Source: Candidatus Sordicultor aquaticus
GTDB lineage: Bacteria > Atribacterota > Atribacteria > Atribacterales > Caldatribacteriaceae
DNA: 7,830 nucleotides
Direction: 5' to 3'
Assembly (NCBI GenBank): GCA_018056825.1
Contig: JAGPEW010000030.1
Location: forward strand, 1 to 7,830
Under the pieces are notes generated by a model, which was given only the letters and a program-made list of their open reading frames with translations, was not told the origin of the DNA and searched no databases. This document shows positions 1 to 6,522 of this stretch, piece after piece. The position numbers were made by a program, and so were the translations under genes. Positions within the stretch are counted from its first letter, which is position 1. Each line of letters starts with the position of its first letter.

Positions 1-1132
1 CCATAAGCCATCCTCTTTATAGTTTTAATCCGGTTATTCTTCCCTTCAGTAAATCCATTGGTTATAGGATAATCAAAATAATTTAATATCTCCTCTCGCC
101 AATGGGCAATAGTAGAGAGAAGAGCTTTAAATTCAGGTAAATCAGTACCAGATATTCTCTCCTCTAATAATCTCAGTTCTTCCTCTCTCTACTCCTTTCA
201 GTTTCCCCATACCATATTCTAAAACTCTCCTTAATCATCCAGGCTTTCTTTAGGTCCGGATAAAGGAAGAAGAGTTTCCTTAACTTCTCCTTCTCCTCCT
301 CAGTAAGCTTCTCCCTTCCCCGAAGTAGTGTAAAGCTACTTCGAAATCGCTCTCTTCTTTTATTCTTATCTTCTCCTTTCTGCAACCTGCTCCTCACCTT
401 ATCTAAAGCAGCCTGAACCTGCTTTAAGAAATGAAACTTATCCACCACTATCTTCGCCTGAGGTAAAGTCATCCAGATGGCCTGACGGAAAGGCTCATGC
501 ATATCTATAGCTACGGCTTTAACTCTCTCCGGTGAGGGAAGTTTATCCCAATACTCCTCTAACCTCTTTTGCCCTCTTCCTTCTATCACCTCCATTATTT
601 CCCCCTCTCTTAAATTGCAGATGGCAGTATGATAGAGATAATTTTTCCTAACTGAGAACTCATCTACTCCTATAAATTCAGGAGTATCTACTCTCTTGCT
701 GACTTTTAGTCTTCTTCCTACCTCCTCAGTCACACATCTCCTTACTAAGCCTTCCCCTAGTCCCTTTTTCTGGGCTACTCTTCTTGCTGTCTGGTGGAGA
801 GCTTCTTCTCCTAAGTATTCCCGAAAGCGCTGAGTAGATCTTCTTCTCCAGCCACCTACTGCATCTGGTTCAGTAAATACCTTACCACAGGAAGGACACC
901 TAAACCTCCTCTTCATCAGAATGAGAAATACTTCTTTATCTCTCAGCATCCTATCTTTCTTTTTCTGTGGTCTCCGATCATGTTCCTTATTGGTTATTTG
1001 ACCACATCTCGGACAGATAACTGCATCCTGCCGATACATCACCACCACTTCAAAATGATCTGCCAGCTCTCTTTGCTCCAAAATCTAGAGCTGTGGTAAT
1101 TCTAATCCTACTGCGATATAATCATCTTGCAC
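1..1132 (-). pseudogene. ISL3-family transposase, broken by an amber codon and a frameshift; C-terminus beyond window
   Basis: This is a DDE transposase of the ISL3 type. The natural start is GTG at 1130-1132, preceded by a strong AAGGAGG ribosome site, giving VQDDYIAVGLELPQL. Codon 16 is then TAG (1085-1087), and the frame stays open for 302 codons from TTG at 1081. Counting from that TTG, a zinc-ribbon pattern has Cys 23/26/62/65, a helical DNA-binding region follows, and the catalytic core has Asp140 (GVDE) and Asp193 (AIDMHEP), with the family's DKFH motif at 214. The frame ends with TGA at 173-175. The family C-terminus continues in another frame from about 181 to 1 (EELRLLEERISG, then NGFTEGKNNRIKTIKRMAYG), including the Glu of TEGKNN that should complete the catalytic triad. 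The shift lies in the CT/GA run at 182-190. The long open frame therefore lacks the catalytic Glu. Confidence 0.88.
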
Positions 1133-1209
1133 CTGCTTGACCTCCTTCCTTTAGTTTTAGCTAATAATCTTCAGGATACAGAGGTCAGCAGGTGTTTTCA
1201 ATACCTGGT

Positions 1210-1232
1210 TTCACACTAAATATTGTAGAACC
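1210..1232 (-). repeat. Candidate terminal inverted repeat of the ISL3 element
   Basis: On the minus strand this reads GGTTCTACAATATTTAGTGT followed by GAA. The pattern GGnTCT, an A/T-rich centre and GTGTGAA is typical of ISL3-family ends, and it sits at the expected distance upstream of the transposase start. The partner repeat is outside the window, so the exact outer base is uncertain by a few positions. Confidence 0.6.
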
Positions 1233-1384
1233 TCGTCAAAAATTTTATTCTTTTTTAAATTAGTTTTAACTCATTCAACTTTTATTTCCCTCACATTTTT
1301 ACAATAACGGTTTAATATATTGGCAATAATAATTGATCAATAATTTAAAAAGAAAAGTATCCCAATTCTAATAGAAGAAAACCA
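1233..1384. other. AT-rich spacer between the IS end and the amrB terminator
   Basis: No reading frame, ribosome site or RNA gene is visible. The stretch is strongly AT-rich and holds only a short palindrome (ATTGATCAAT near 1333). If the ISL3 end is at 1232, the first eight bases here would be one copy of its target duplication. Confidence 0.5.
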
Positions 1385-1420
1385 GGATGGTGAGGTATCT
1401 ATAGGTTCATCTCACCCTCC
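1385..1420 (-). terminator. Likely rho-independent terminator of the plsC-NHL-amrB operon
   Basis: Minus-strand arms GGAGGGTGAG (1411-1420) and CTCACCATCC (1385-1394) pair over ten positions with one G-A mismatch and a 16-nt loop. They are followed by TGGTTTTCTTC, a broken T tract. It lies 27 bases past the amrB stop codon, the expected place for operon termination. The long loop and imperfect T run keep confidence moderate. Confidence 0.6.
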
Positions 1421-1446
1421 TTAATTAGTTAAATTATAATATTAAG

Positions 1447-2286
1447 TTATTGGGGAAAGGCTAAAGCAGCGTATCCTACCACCTGATCATACTGACCGTT
1501 AATATCACCACTGGTGGCATAACAAAGAAGAATTCCTCGAGGCGCCTGGCGACTTTTTTGAAATTCGATCAGAGCTCCTACCCCACCCGGACCGCATATG
1601 GAAACCTGATTCCGATGAATACAACGAAAGAATTCTTCTTCATCAAGACTAACAATATTGTCAATGCAAACTAAATCCTTCTCTCGGGCAACCCCATCTG
1701 ATTCATAATGAGTGAAATCAGTACTCGCAATTATTGCGATTTTTTTCTGCTGAGAAAGTTCATAAATTGCCCTACCGATTAATTTAGCAGTCACCAAAGA
1801 TTGATCCAGAAGAGATATTGGACAAATTTTAAATGGAAAGGGAATAAAATATTGAAGAAAGGGAACCTGTATCTCACAAGAATGTTCATATTGATGAGCC
1901 CGATCATCAATGGTGAAAATCGTTGATGCTGAAATGAAAAAATCCACCACTTCCCGATCAACCTCTACTTTTCCCAGTGGAGTAATCCAGGTTTCTGCAG
2001 AACTCAGTGAAACCTTAGCCCCTAAACCTCGATGGTTAGGTCCGATAATAATAAAAGTATCGATGGGATCGATACGAGATAGAACTGCAAAGGCCCAGGA
2101 CGCAACCCCTCCGGAAAAAATAATCCCGGCATGGGGGCAAACTACTCCATTTAATGCAGCTGGAAAATTCTCGTCAATTTTCCCCGCAGCCCCAAGTTCT
2201 GACTCAAATACTTTTTTGATTAAGCTATTTAATTCATTTTTATTTTCTGGATAAAAATAACCGGCAACCGCTGGAAACCTTTCCAT
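1447..2286 (-). CDS. amrB: AmmeMemoRadiSam system protein B (MEMO-like, LigB-related fold)
   Basis: The 279-residue protein matches the MEMO family over its full length. Family landmarks run in order: N-terminal AVAGYFYP (6-13), PHAG (51-54), GPNHRG (82-87), EHSCEIQVPF (134-143), ASTDFTHYE (187-195), CGPGG (231-235) and ATSGD (257-261). His52, His85 and Cys231 correspond to the three metal-binding residues reported for human MEMO1 (His49, His81, Cys244), so metal binding is likely. The family resembles extradiol dioxygenases of the LigB class, but the bacterial protein's reaction is not established. It normally occurs with an AMMECR1-like protein and a radical SAM enzyme; neither is in this window. 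The start is ATG with a GGAGGT site 9 bases upstream, and the gene begins 4 bases after the NHL gene stops, so it is the last gene of the operon. Confidence 0.92.
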   Translation of the reverse strand: MERFPAVAGYFYPENKNELNSLIKKVFESELGAAGKIDENFPAALNGVVCPHAGIIFSGGVASWAFAVLSRIDPIDTFIIIGPNHRGLGAKVSLSSAETWITPLGKVEVDREVVDFFISASTIFTIDDRAHQYEHSCEIQVPFLQYFIPFPFKICPISLLDQSLVTAKLIGRAIYELSQQKKIAIIASTDFTHYESDGVAREKDLVCIDNIVSLDEEEFFRCIHRNQVSICGPGGVGALIEFQKSRQAPRGILLCYATSGDINGQYDQVVGYAALAFPQ

Positions 2287-2290
2287 TTTC

Positions 2291-3673
2291 TTACCACCTC
2301 CGATTATGTGCTATACGAATTCTATACAGCACAAACAACAATACCAAAAGCATAATTAAGAGGATAATGAGAAAAAGATTGGATCCACCCAAAATTAAAA
2401 ATGAAGTCCAGAGGTAAGGAAGATAAGCTTTTCTGTATCCATATTGGATGGATTTACGATATAGAGTCTTCACCGTTGAGGCTGGCTGAGTGGCGCGAGA
2501 AGCGGTCGCTTTTCGATAATAAAGCCTCCCTAACTCTTTTGACCAGGTTGATCGGTTTTCTTCATCCTTCATCCAGAGATTTTCAGCTTCAACAATCATA
2601 TTCTCCAAGTCATCTTTTTTTTGGTAAGCAGTATAAAACATAGCGCTCATTTCAGGTTGCTGACGTTTTTCTGGAGAAAGAGAAGCAGCTTCCTTTAAAA
2701 ATTCATCAATTTTATTTTCTGATAACAACGATGCCAAATAGGCTTCCCTTTTCATCAAGAAAGTCATATCTAGCTTGATCACTCGGTTATTTCCTGAGTC
2801 AGCCACCCAGAGATAACCATTTCCGTCAATCCATAACCCCTCTGGATTGAGGAGGTGATCGTCACCAATACTATCAACAATTCCAATCAGTTCACCCTGA
2901 GTATTATGTATTTTTAAGCGGTTATTTCGATAATCGGATATGACCACCGTTTCATCTTTTACAATCACATACCGAGGACGATCTAAATCTTCAGGTCCAC
3001 TACCACCTTTTCCAATCCGGAAGAGATAATTACCGGCTGGATCAAACACCTTCACCGTATGATGCAGAGTATCAGTCATCCATATTCTCCCTTGGGAATC
3101 CACTGATACACCTCGGGGATAATAGAATTCATCATCTCCCATTCCTTCTTTCCCAATGGTTCGGATTAAGTTCCCCTCACCATCCAAGACAATAATCCGC
3201 GAATTCATAGTATCAACAAGGTATATTTTTCTATCATCATCAATCCAAATACCCCTCGGTTCATTCAGAGTGATTCCGGGAATTTTAAGTTCTCCGACCG
3301 GTAAAAAGGTAGAGCCATCTAATATCCTAATTTGGTTGGCTTTTTGCTCGGTGAGATAAAGTCGATTAGTGGTCGAATCGAAGGCCATCCCTACTGGACC
3401 TTGCAACCCGGAAATGATTTTTTGAGTTTTCCCGTTTTGATCGGTAATGATTAAGCGATCGTTTGCCCAGTCACTGATTAAGACCAGGTTGCTCCCTTCC
3501 TGAACTAAAACTCCAACTGGATAATTCAGGTAGGGATTTTTTTGGTCGGTAACTTCTTCAATACTTAGTTCAATTTTATTAATTTGAGCAGCCACGGTAG
3601 AATAGAGAGCAAAAACTCCCAAAAACCAGATGAAACCTGCCAAGCACCAACCAAACTTTTTACCGGTCATCAT
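2291..3673 (-). CDS. Secreted or membrane-anchored NHL-repeat beta-propeller protein
   Basis: This is a 460-residue protein. Residues 1-29 form a signal peptide (hydrophobic core about 10-24, likely cleavage after VAA). Residues about 45-305 hold about six NHL repeats, recognisable by recurring units such as YPRGVSVDSQGRIWMTD and NPEGLWIDGNGYLWVADSGN, the pattern of a six-bladed propeller. Residues 306-415 are helical and charged, TPR-like in look. A membrane helix at about 423-451 is followed by a short basic tail. The propeller would therefore face outside and the tail the cytoplasm. NHL propellers bind proteins, RNA or ligands, and some are lyases; no catalytic residues can be assigned here. 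The start is the first of two ATGs, 7 bases after GGAGGAG. It overlaps the end of plsC by 14 nt, suggesting translational coupling. Confidence 0.85.
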   Translation of the reverse strand: MMTGKKFGWCLAGFIWFLGVFALYSTVAAQINKIELSIEEVTDQKNPYLNYPVGVLVQEGSNLVLISDWANDRLIITDQNGKTQKIISGLQGPVGMAFDSTTNRLYLTEQKANQIRILDGSTFLPVGELKIPGITLNEPRGIWIDDDRKIYLVDTMNSRIIVLDGEGNLIRTIGKEGMGDDEFYYPRGVSVDSQGRIWMTDTLHHTVKVFDPAGNYLFRIGKGGSGPEDLDRPRYVIVKDETVVISDYRNNRLKIHNTQGELIGIVDSIGDDHLLNPEGLWIDGNGYLWVADSGNNRVIKLDMTFLMKREAYLASLLSENKIDEFLKEAASLSPEKRQQPEMSAMFYTAYQKKDDLENMIVEAENLWMKDEENRSTWSKELGRLYYRKATASRATQPASTVKTLYRKSIQYGYRKAYLPYLWTSFLILGGSNLFLIILLIMLLVLLFVLYRIRIAHNRRW

Positions 3674-4247
3674 GAATGAGCTCCTCCATCTTTCTTTTTA
3701 ATCTTTCCTCCCATTCAGATTGAGTTAAATCATTCTGGGTTATGGGTTCAGAAAAATGAACTCGGATCGGATGGGGTTTGGGAAACTTTGCCCCGCGAGG
3801 ATAACTTTCAAAGGTTCCCGTTACTCCAGCTACTACCACATCGACCTTAGCTTTCATTAATAATTTTATCGCACCAGAACGAAAATCACCAATCTTACCT
3901 TGGTTTCTAGTCCCTTCGGGGAAAAGACATACCACTTTATTCTCCTTTAAGAGCGAAAATATCTTCTTTACCGCTTTTCGGTCAGCTTCACCTCTCGACA
4001 AAGGGAAAGCTCCTAATTGAGATAGAAAAAACCTGGCAATGGAATTCTTAAACAATTCCTCTTTGGCAACAAAATAGACTCGCCGGGGGCAGGCACAACC
4101 AATAACAATTGGATCCAAATAACTGGCATGATTGGAAACAATCAAACAGGGAGATGATTTGGGGAAATGACTACGACCACTCACTCGAAAGTGACAAAAG
4201 AGATGGAGAAGAAACAATCCTAAGTATTTACTAATGTAATAAATCAT
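3660..4247 (-). CDS. plsC: 1-acyl-sn-glycerol-3-phosphate acyltransferase (PlsC family)
   Basis: This 195-residue protein would transfer an acyl chain to lysophosphatidic acid to give phosphatidic acid at the inner face of the membrane. The catalytic HX4D motif is SNHASYLDP (His40, Asp45). Block II is FPLSRGEADR (81-90), block III is FPEGTR (109-114) and block IV is around VVVAGVTGT (137-145). The N-terminal 20 residues are hydrophobic and probably associate with membrane. The length is at the short end for the family, which commonly has 200-250 residues. The start is ATG at 4245-4247 with a GAGG site 5 bases upstream. It is the first gene of a three-gene minus-strand operon. The acyl acceptor cannot be fixed from sequence, so a related lysophospholipid acyltransferase role is possible. 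Confidence 0.9.
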   Translation of the reverse strand: MIYYISKYLGLFLLHLFCHFRVSGRSHFPKSSPCLIVSNHASYLDPIVIGCACPRRVYFVAKEELFKNSIARFFLSQLGAFPLSRGEADRKAVKKIFSLLKENKVVCLFPEGTRNQGKIGDFRSGAIKLLMKAKVDVVVAGVTGTFESYPRGAKFPKPHPIRVHFSEPITQNDLTQSEWEERLKRKMEELIHDDR

Positions 4248-4384
4248 AAAAGCCTCAAATTATTTTAAAATATAAACCACTAAATCTAAGGGTATTGTAA
4301 TTCTATTTCTGAAGGCTGTAAACCAGAGAAGGGAAAACTAAAGGAAGATTTCACTACAAATTGCTCATAATTTATGGTCTTTAT

Positions 4385-4418
4385 ACTGATCATTCTTTAT
4401 TCATCACTGATCACTACC
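4385..4418. repeat. Degenerate heptamer repeat (AGTGAtc-like), site 1
   Basis: On the minus strand this reads as successive 7-base units AGTGATC, AGTGATG, AATAAAG, AATGATC. The same heptad pattern recurs at 7241-7268 and 7491-7511. It occupies the otherwise featureless spacer between plsC and tRNA-Pro (4248-4427), where I saw no gene and no clear tRNA terminator. Confidence 0.5.
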
Positions 4419-4427
4419 CTTTGAAAT

Positions 4428-4505
4428 TGGTCGGGGCGAGAGGATTTGAACCTCCGGCCTCTTGAACCCGAGTCAAGCGCGCTAACCAGGCTGCGCTACG
4501 CCCCG
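4428..4505 (-). tRNA. tRNA-Pro (anticodon CGG), CCA encoded
   Basis: The minus strand folds into a full cloverleaf: acceptor CGGGGCG with CGCCCCG, D stem GCGC with GCGC, anticodon stem CTTGA with TCAAG around the loop CTCGGGT (anticodon CGG, reading CCG), a 5-nt variable loop, and T arm GGAGG-TTCAAAT-CCTCT with one G-U pair. Discriminator A and an encoded CCA follow. The CGGGG acceptor start and G37 after the anticodon fit bacterial proline tRNAs. Total length is 78 nt including CCA. Confidence 0.97.
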
Positions 4506-4660
4506 ATGGAACCTTTATTTATCAAGGCTTTGGTGAGTTTCCACTCCCTCCCTCTCTATAAATTGTTCACTTGATTGGTTAAAAATTATTTATCCCAGTC
4601 AAATCTTACCACAATGTCATTATATCCTTCAACATCTTTTAGCTTTACCTTGCTTAACTT

Positions 4661-4676
4661 TTTGCTATATAGCAAA
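4661..4676. promoter_or_regulatory. Perfect 16-bp palindrome, candidate operator for the XRE regulator
   Basis: TTTGCTATATAGCAAA is an exact 8+8 inverted repeat, 53 bases upstream of the xre start. XRE proteins bind such dyads as dimers and commonly repress their own promoter. There is no T run after it and the centre is AT, so it is unlikely to be a terminator. Binding is inference. Confidence 0.55.
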
Positions 4677-4681
4677 TCTCT

Positions 4682-4704
4682 TTTGTTTACAATATTGAAA
4701 CAAA
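4682..4704. promoter_or_regulatory. Second near-perfect palindrome upstream of xre
   Basis: Arms TTTGTTT and AAACAAA flank the palindromic core CAATATTG, with one unpaired A at 4689. The 23-bp dyad ends 10 bases before the extended -10 box and overlaps where the -35 region would lie, a good position for a repressor site. Confidence 0.5.
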
Positions 4705-4711
4705 TTTTTTG

Positions 4712-4720
4712 TGCTAAACT
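4712..4720 (+). promoter_or_regulatory. Extended -10 promoter element for xre, implying a nearly leaderless mRNA
   Basis: TGCTAAACT fits the extended -10 form TGnTAnnnT. The best -35 candidate, TTGAAA at 4695-4700, has only a 14-bp spacer, so the extended element would have to carry recognition. Transcription from here would begin at about 4726-4728, within a few bases of the ATG at 4730. No purine-rich ribosome site precedes that ATG, which agrees with a leaderless or near-leaderless message. Confidence 0.45.
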
Positions 4721-4729
4721 ATTTATGCT

Positions 4730-5068
4730 ATGGAAGAATTAAAGGAACAAGGAAAGAAATTAAGAGAGATAAGAGAGAAAAAAGGTTTAGGTTTGAGAGA
4801 AACGGCTCACTTAGCTTCAGTTTCTCCTACTCTTCTTTCCTTAGTAGAAACAGGAAAGAGGAAACCCACTCCTACTTTTCTTTCTAAACTTGCTCCGGTG
4901 CTCTCTGTTCCCTATGTAGAACTTCTGGCTTTGTATAGCTACTATGAAGTAGACAAAGTAGACCGCCGGATTCACCGCTTAGCCAAGGAATTCGATGCTG
5001 ATCTCTTTGAACACTTAGAGGAGATTACCTCCTTAGGAGAAGGAGCCAGAAAGACATTCTGCGGATGA
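4730..5068 (+). CDS. XRE-family helix-turn-helix regulator with an out-of-frame C-terminal tail
   Basis: Residues 8-63 form a typical HTH_3 domain (LREIREKKGLGLRETAHLAS, then VSPTLLSLVETGKRKPTPTF), with the recognition helix around 32-41. A helical region of about 50 residues follows. The open frame stops after KTFCG at 5066-5068. In the -1 frame from 5053 the sequence continues as DILRMIETVLEKEKEKKND and ends at TAA 5113-5115, overlapping the start of the protease gene by 8 nt (ATGATTAA). That helical, charged tail and the textbook overlap show the ancestral gene ran to 5115, about 127 residues. The HTH is intact, so the 112-residue form may still bind DNA. The break is either a one-base indel or programmed frameshifting at A-AAG (5050-5053). 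Together with the next gene it forms an XRE/ImmA-type repressor-protease pair. Confidence 0.85.
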   Translation: MEELKEQGKKLREIREKKGLGLRETAHLASVSPTLLSLVETGKRKPTPTFLSKLAPVLSVPYVELLALYSYYEVDKVDRRIHRLAKEFDADLFEHLEEITSLGEGARKTFCG

Positions 5069-5107
5069 TTGAAACCGTGCTGGAGAAAGAGAAGGAGAAA
5101 AAAAAGA

Positions 5108-5497
5108 ATGATTAAGTGGCGCTTTCCCCAGGAATACCAAAGCCGGACTGTGGAGCGTTGCGCTTCTTCTTTACCTAAAATACATTCCGAAGATGAGGCG
5201 TTATTTCTCGCTGAAACGTTAGGGATAGAAGTTGTGTTTGTTCACTTAGAGGAGGCTAAAGGAGGCTTACTTTGGAGAGGAAAAGAAGCTCACATCATCA
5301 TCAACTCCAATTTTCAACCTACGGAGCGGGCTAAAACCATTCTTCATGAAGTAGCTCATTTTCTCTTCCACCACGCTAACTATCTGCGCCCGGTGTTTTT
5401 AGACCACCAGAGCTTTATCGCCGGATTAGAAAAAGAAGCCGACTACTTTGCCTTTCTCTTGATGCAAGAGTGGCTGGAGGTGGAGGAAAGTTTGTAA
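5108..5497 (+). CDS. ImmA/IrrE-family zinc metallopeptidase
   Basis: The 129-residue protein starts MIKWRFPQEY. A frame open from 5069 would add 13 residues, but that extension is the XRE tail read out of frame. The ATG at 5108 has AAGGAG about 10 bases upstream and overlaps the ancestral xre stop. The zinc motif is ILHEVAHFLFHH (78-89; HEXXH at 80-84, catalytic Glu81). The likely third ligand is Glu110 in LEKEADYFAFLLM. Family members such as Bacillus ImmA cleave the XRE repressor encoded beside them and switch on its targets; the gene pair here suggests the same logic. It is shorter than many homologues but keeps all catalytic residues. I see no phage or conjugation genes nearby to define the regulated element. 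Confidence 0.88.
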   Translation: MIKWRFPQEYQSRTVERCASSLPKIHSEDEALFLAETLGIEVVFVHLEEAKGGLLWRGKEAHIIINSNFQPTERAKTILHEVAHFLFHHANYLRPVFLDHQSFIAGLEKEADYFAFLLMQEWLEVEESL

Positions 5498-5518
5498 GTT
5501 GAGTATAATTGTTATAAA

Positions 5519-5532
5519 GGGGGAGAACCCCC
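5519..5532 (+). other. GC hairpin after the protease gene
   Basis: GGGGG-AGAA-CCCCC forms a tight 5-bp stem with a four-base loop, 22 bases past the stop codon. It is not followed at once by a T run (the T-rich stretch starts about 15 bases later), so as an intrinsic terminator it is weak. It may instead protect a 3' end or slow the polymerase. Confidence 0.4.
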
Positions 5533-5569
5533 AGGAGAAATAATAATTTATTTTGATTTTTGGAGAAGC

Positions 5570-5596
5570 TTTACAAAAAAAGAAAAATAGTATACT
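5570..5596 (+). promoter_or_regulatory. Candidate promoter for the receiver-domain gene
   Basis: TTTACA (5570-5575) and TATACT (5591-5596) are good sigma-70-type hexamers, but the 15-bp spacer is short. The downstream gene has its own ribosome site (GAGAGG) and starts at 5618, giving a leader of about 15 bases. Confidence 0.4.
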
Positions 5597-5617
5597 GAAA
5601 AAAGAGAGGCGAAGAAA

Positions 5618-6007
5618 ATGTGTCTTTCTGGAGGGGAAGTTTTTTCCAAAAATATTTCTGCCTATCTCTTCAATAATAATTCTCTTTTTGGGGATAATCT
5701 TGCTTTTCTCCTCAACCGGCAAAATGGAATAAGAGTAACCGGGAAAATTACTTCTTTAGAAGAAGCTCGCTAACTCACTAAAAAAAATCCCCCGGAAGTG
5801 GCAATTTTGGGAATAGGAATGTTCAATAAAGAAGGATATTATGTTCTCCTTTCTCTCTGGCAAGAACAAGGGATACCAGCTATTGTTTTGGGTTTAGATG
5901 ATAAAGAAGAAGCACTCCGGCGGGGAGTTTTCGCTTTCTTCCGGAAAGGAGAAAGTTATCTTGAGCTTTTAGCTACTATTAAGAAGATAGGGGGTGAGGT
6001 TACTTAA
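5618..6007 (+). pseudogene. Degenerate response-regulator receiver domain, interrupted by an ochre codon
   Basis: ATG at 5618 follows a GAGAGG site by 8 bases. The frame reads 51 residues to TAA (5771-5773), then continues in the same frame for 77 more codons to a second TAA at 6005-6007. Joined, the product is one receiver-like domain: strand 1 SAYLFNNNSLFGDNLAFLL, helix SLEEAR, strand 3 PEVAILGIGMF, strand 4 PAIVLGLDD and strand 5 VFAFFRKGESYLELL. The phosphorylation site is gone: the acidic pair after strand 1 is Asn-Asn, the acceptor Asp at the end of strand 3 is Gly, and the Thr/Ser after strand 4 is Gly. Only the conserved Lys (RKGE) remains. A GTG at 5798 could start a short C-terminal product, but it has no good ribosome site. 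It is either a dead gene or an atypical pseudo-receiver killed by one recent mutation. Confidence 0.7.
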
Positions 6008-6065
6008 GTTTAGGTTTTCGGTTACTACCTAATTAGTTTCTTAAATAAAAAGGAGATGAGAAGTA

Positions 6066-6509
6066 ATGAGAAAATACGCTGTTTTAGCATTATTTGTAAT
6101 TTTAGTTTTGGCGATAAGTGGATGTCAGGCTACTTCTGTAAAAACTCCAACCGTAGAGATAACTTTTCACATGAATCCAATTCCGATAGGAGAAGACTGG
6201 ATTGACTCGTGTACTACAATATTTATCACCAATCCTTCTCAAAGTGAGAGCTATTCCGATATCTACATTAAATTCATTGACATTTACTCTCAAGGAAAAA
6301 TCATTCACGAAGAAGTAGAGGATGAAAATCCTCTGTATCTTTATCCTGGATACCAGGAAGAGCTTGTGTTCGATTGTCGATACCCCAATCTTCAACCTGG
6401 TTACAACACTCTTGTAGTTCAGCTCATTACCCCAGGACCAGATGGCATAATCGCTACTTCTGATGATGTAGTACTGGCAGAAGATCAAGCCGCTTATGAG
6501 CTGATATGA
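6066..6509 (+). CDS. Small hypothetical lipoprotein
   Basis: This is a 147-residue protein with a clear lipoprotein signal: MRKYAV, a hydrophobic run (7-17), then the lipobox ISGC with Cys20 as the lipidated residue. The mature part is rich in beta-type stretches (VEITFHMN, TTIFITNPS, YIKFIDIY, NTLVVQLITP) with acidic loops, suggesting a single Ig-like sandwich exposed outside the membrane. Near the C-terminus, GPDGIIATSDDVV resembles the DGxxGTxDDV motif seen in some secreted beta proteins. I do not recognise a named family. The start is supported by AAGGAG 10 bases upstream. It lies 58 bases after the receiver-like gene on the same strand. It is the only unbroken gene between the protease and the transposon fossil. 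Confidence 0.75.
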   Translation: MRKYAVLALFVILVLAISGCQATSVKTPTVEITFHMNPIPIGEDWIDSCTTIFITNPSQSESYSDIYIKFIDIYSQGKIIHEEVEDENPLYLYPGYQEELVFDCRYPNLQPGYNTLVVQLITPGPDGIIATSDDVVLAEDQAAYELI

Positions 6510-6522
6510 GCTAATGAAGTTT

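Larger units (their letters stand above)
1..1232 (-). mobile_element. ISL3-family insertion sequence, partial (transposase 5' end side only)
   Basis: The element runs off the left edge of the window. What is visible is its upstream end: a terminal-repeat-like sequence at 1210-1232, about 77 bases of leader, and a nearly complete ISL3-type transposase reading leftwards. The family call rests on the transposase (N-terminal four-Cys zinc motif, GVDE and VAIDMHEP motifs, and a TEGKNNRIK motif near the C-terminus) and on the end sequence, which resembles ISL3 termini in having GGTTCTACA followed by GTGTGAA. ISL3 elements usually make 8-bp target duplications; the candidate flank here is 1233-1240, but the other end lies outside the window, so this cannot be tested. 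The transposase is broken, so this copy is probably not autonomous. Confidence 0.8.

Noticed and set aside
1910..2254. Plus-strand open frames inside the plsC-NHL-amrB operon (also 2401-2643 and 3156-3359)
   Set aside because: They are antisense to well-conserved genes, with no ribosome sites or domains.
4428..4505. tRNA-Pro as the attachment site of an integrated element carrying xre-immA
   Set aside because: The xre side is the 5' end of the tRNA, while integrases usually use the 3' end. I saw no second copy of the tRNA 3' sequence and no integrase in the window.
5069..5107. Upstream extension of the protease gene (MKPCWRKRRRKKR)
   Set aside because: This highly basic stretch is the XRE tail read in the wrong frame; the ATG at 5108 has the ribosome site and the expected overlap.
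5426..5722. Minus-strand 98-codon frame and another at 6102-6488
   Set aside because: Both are antisense to the protease/receiver genes and the lipoprotein, which have proper starts and motifs; the products look like random low-complexity sequence.
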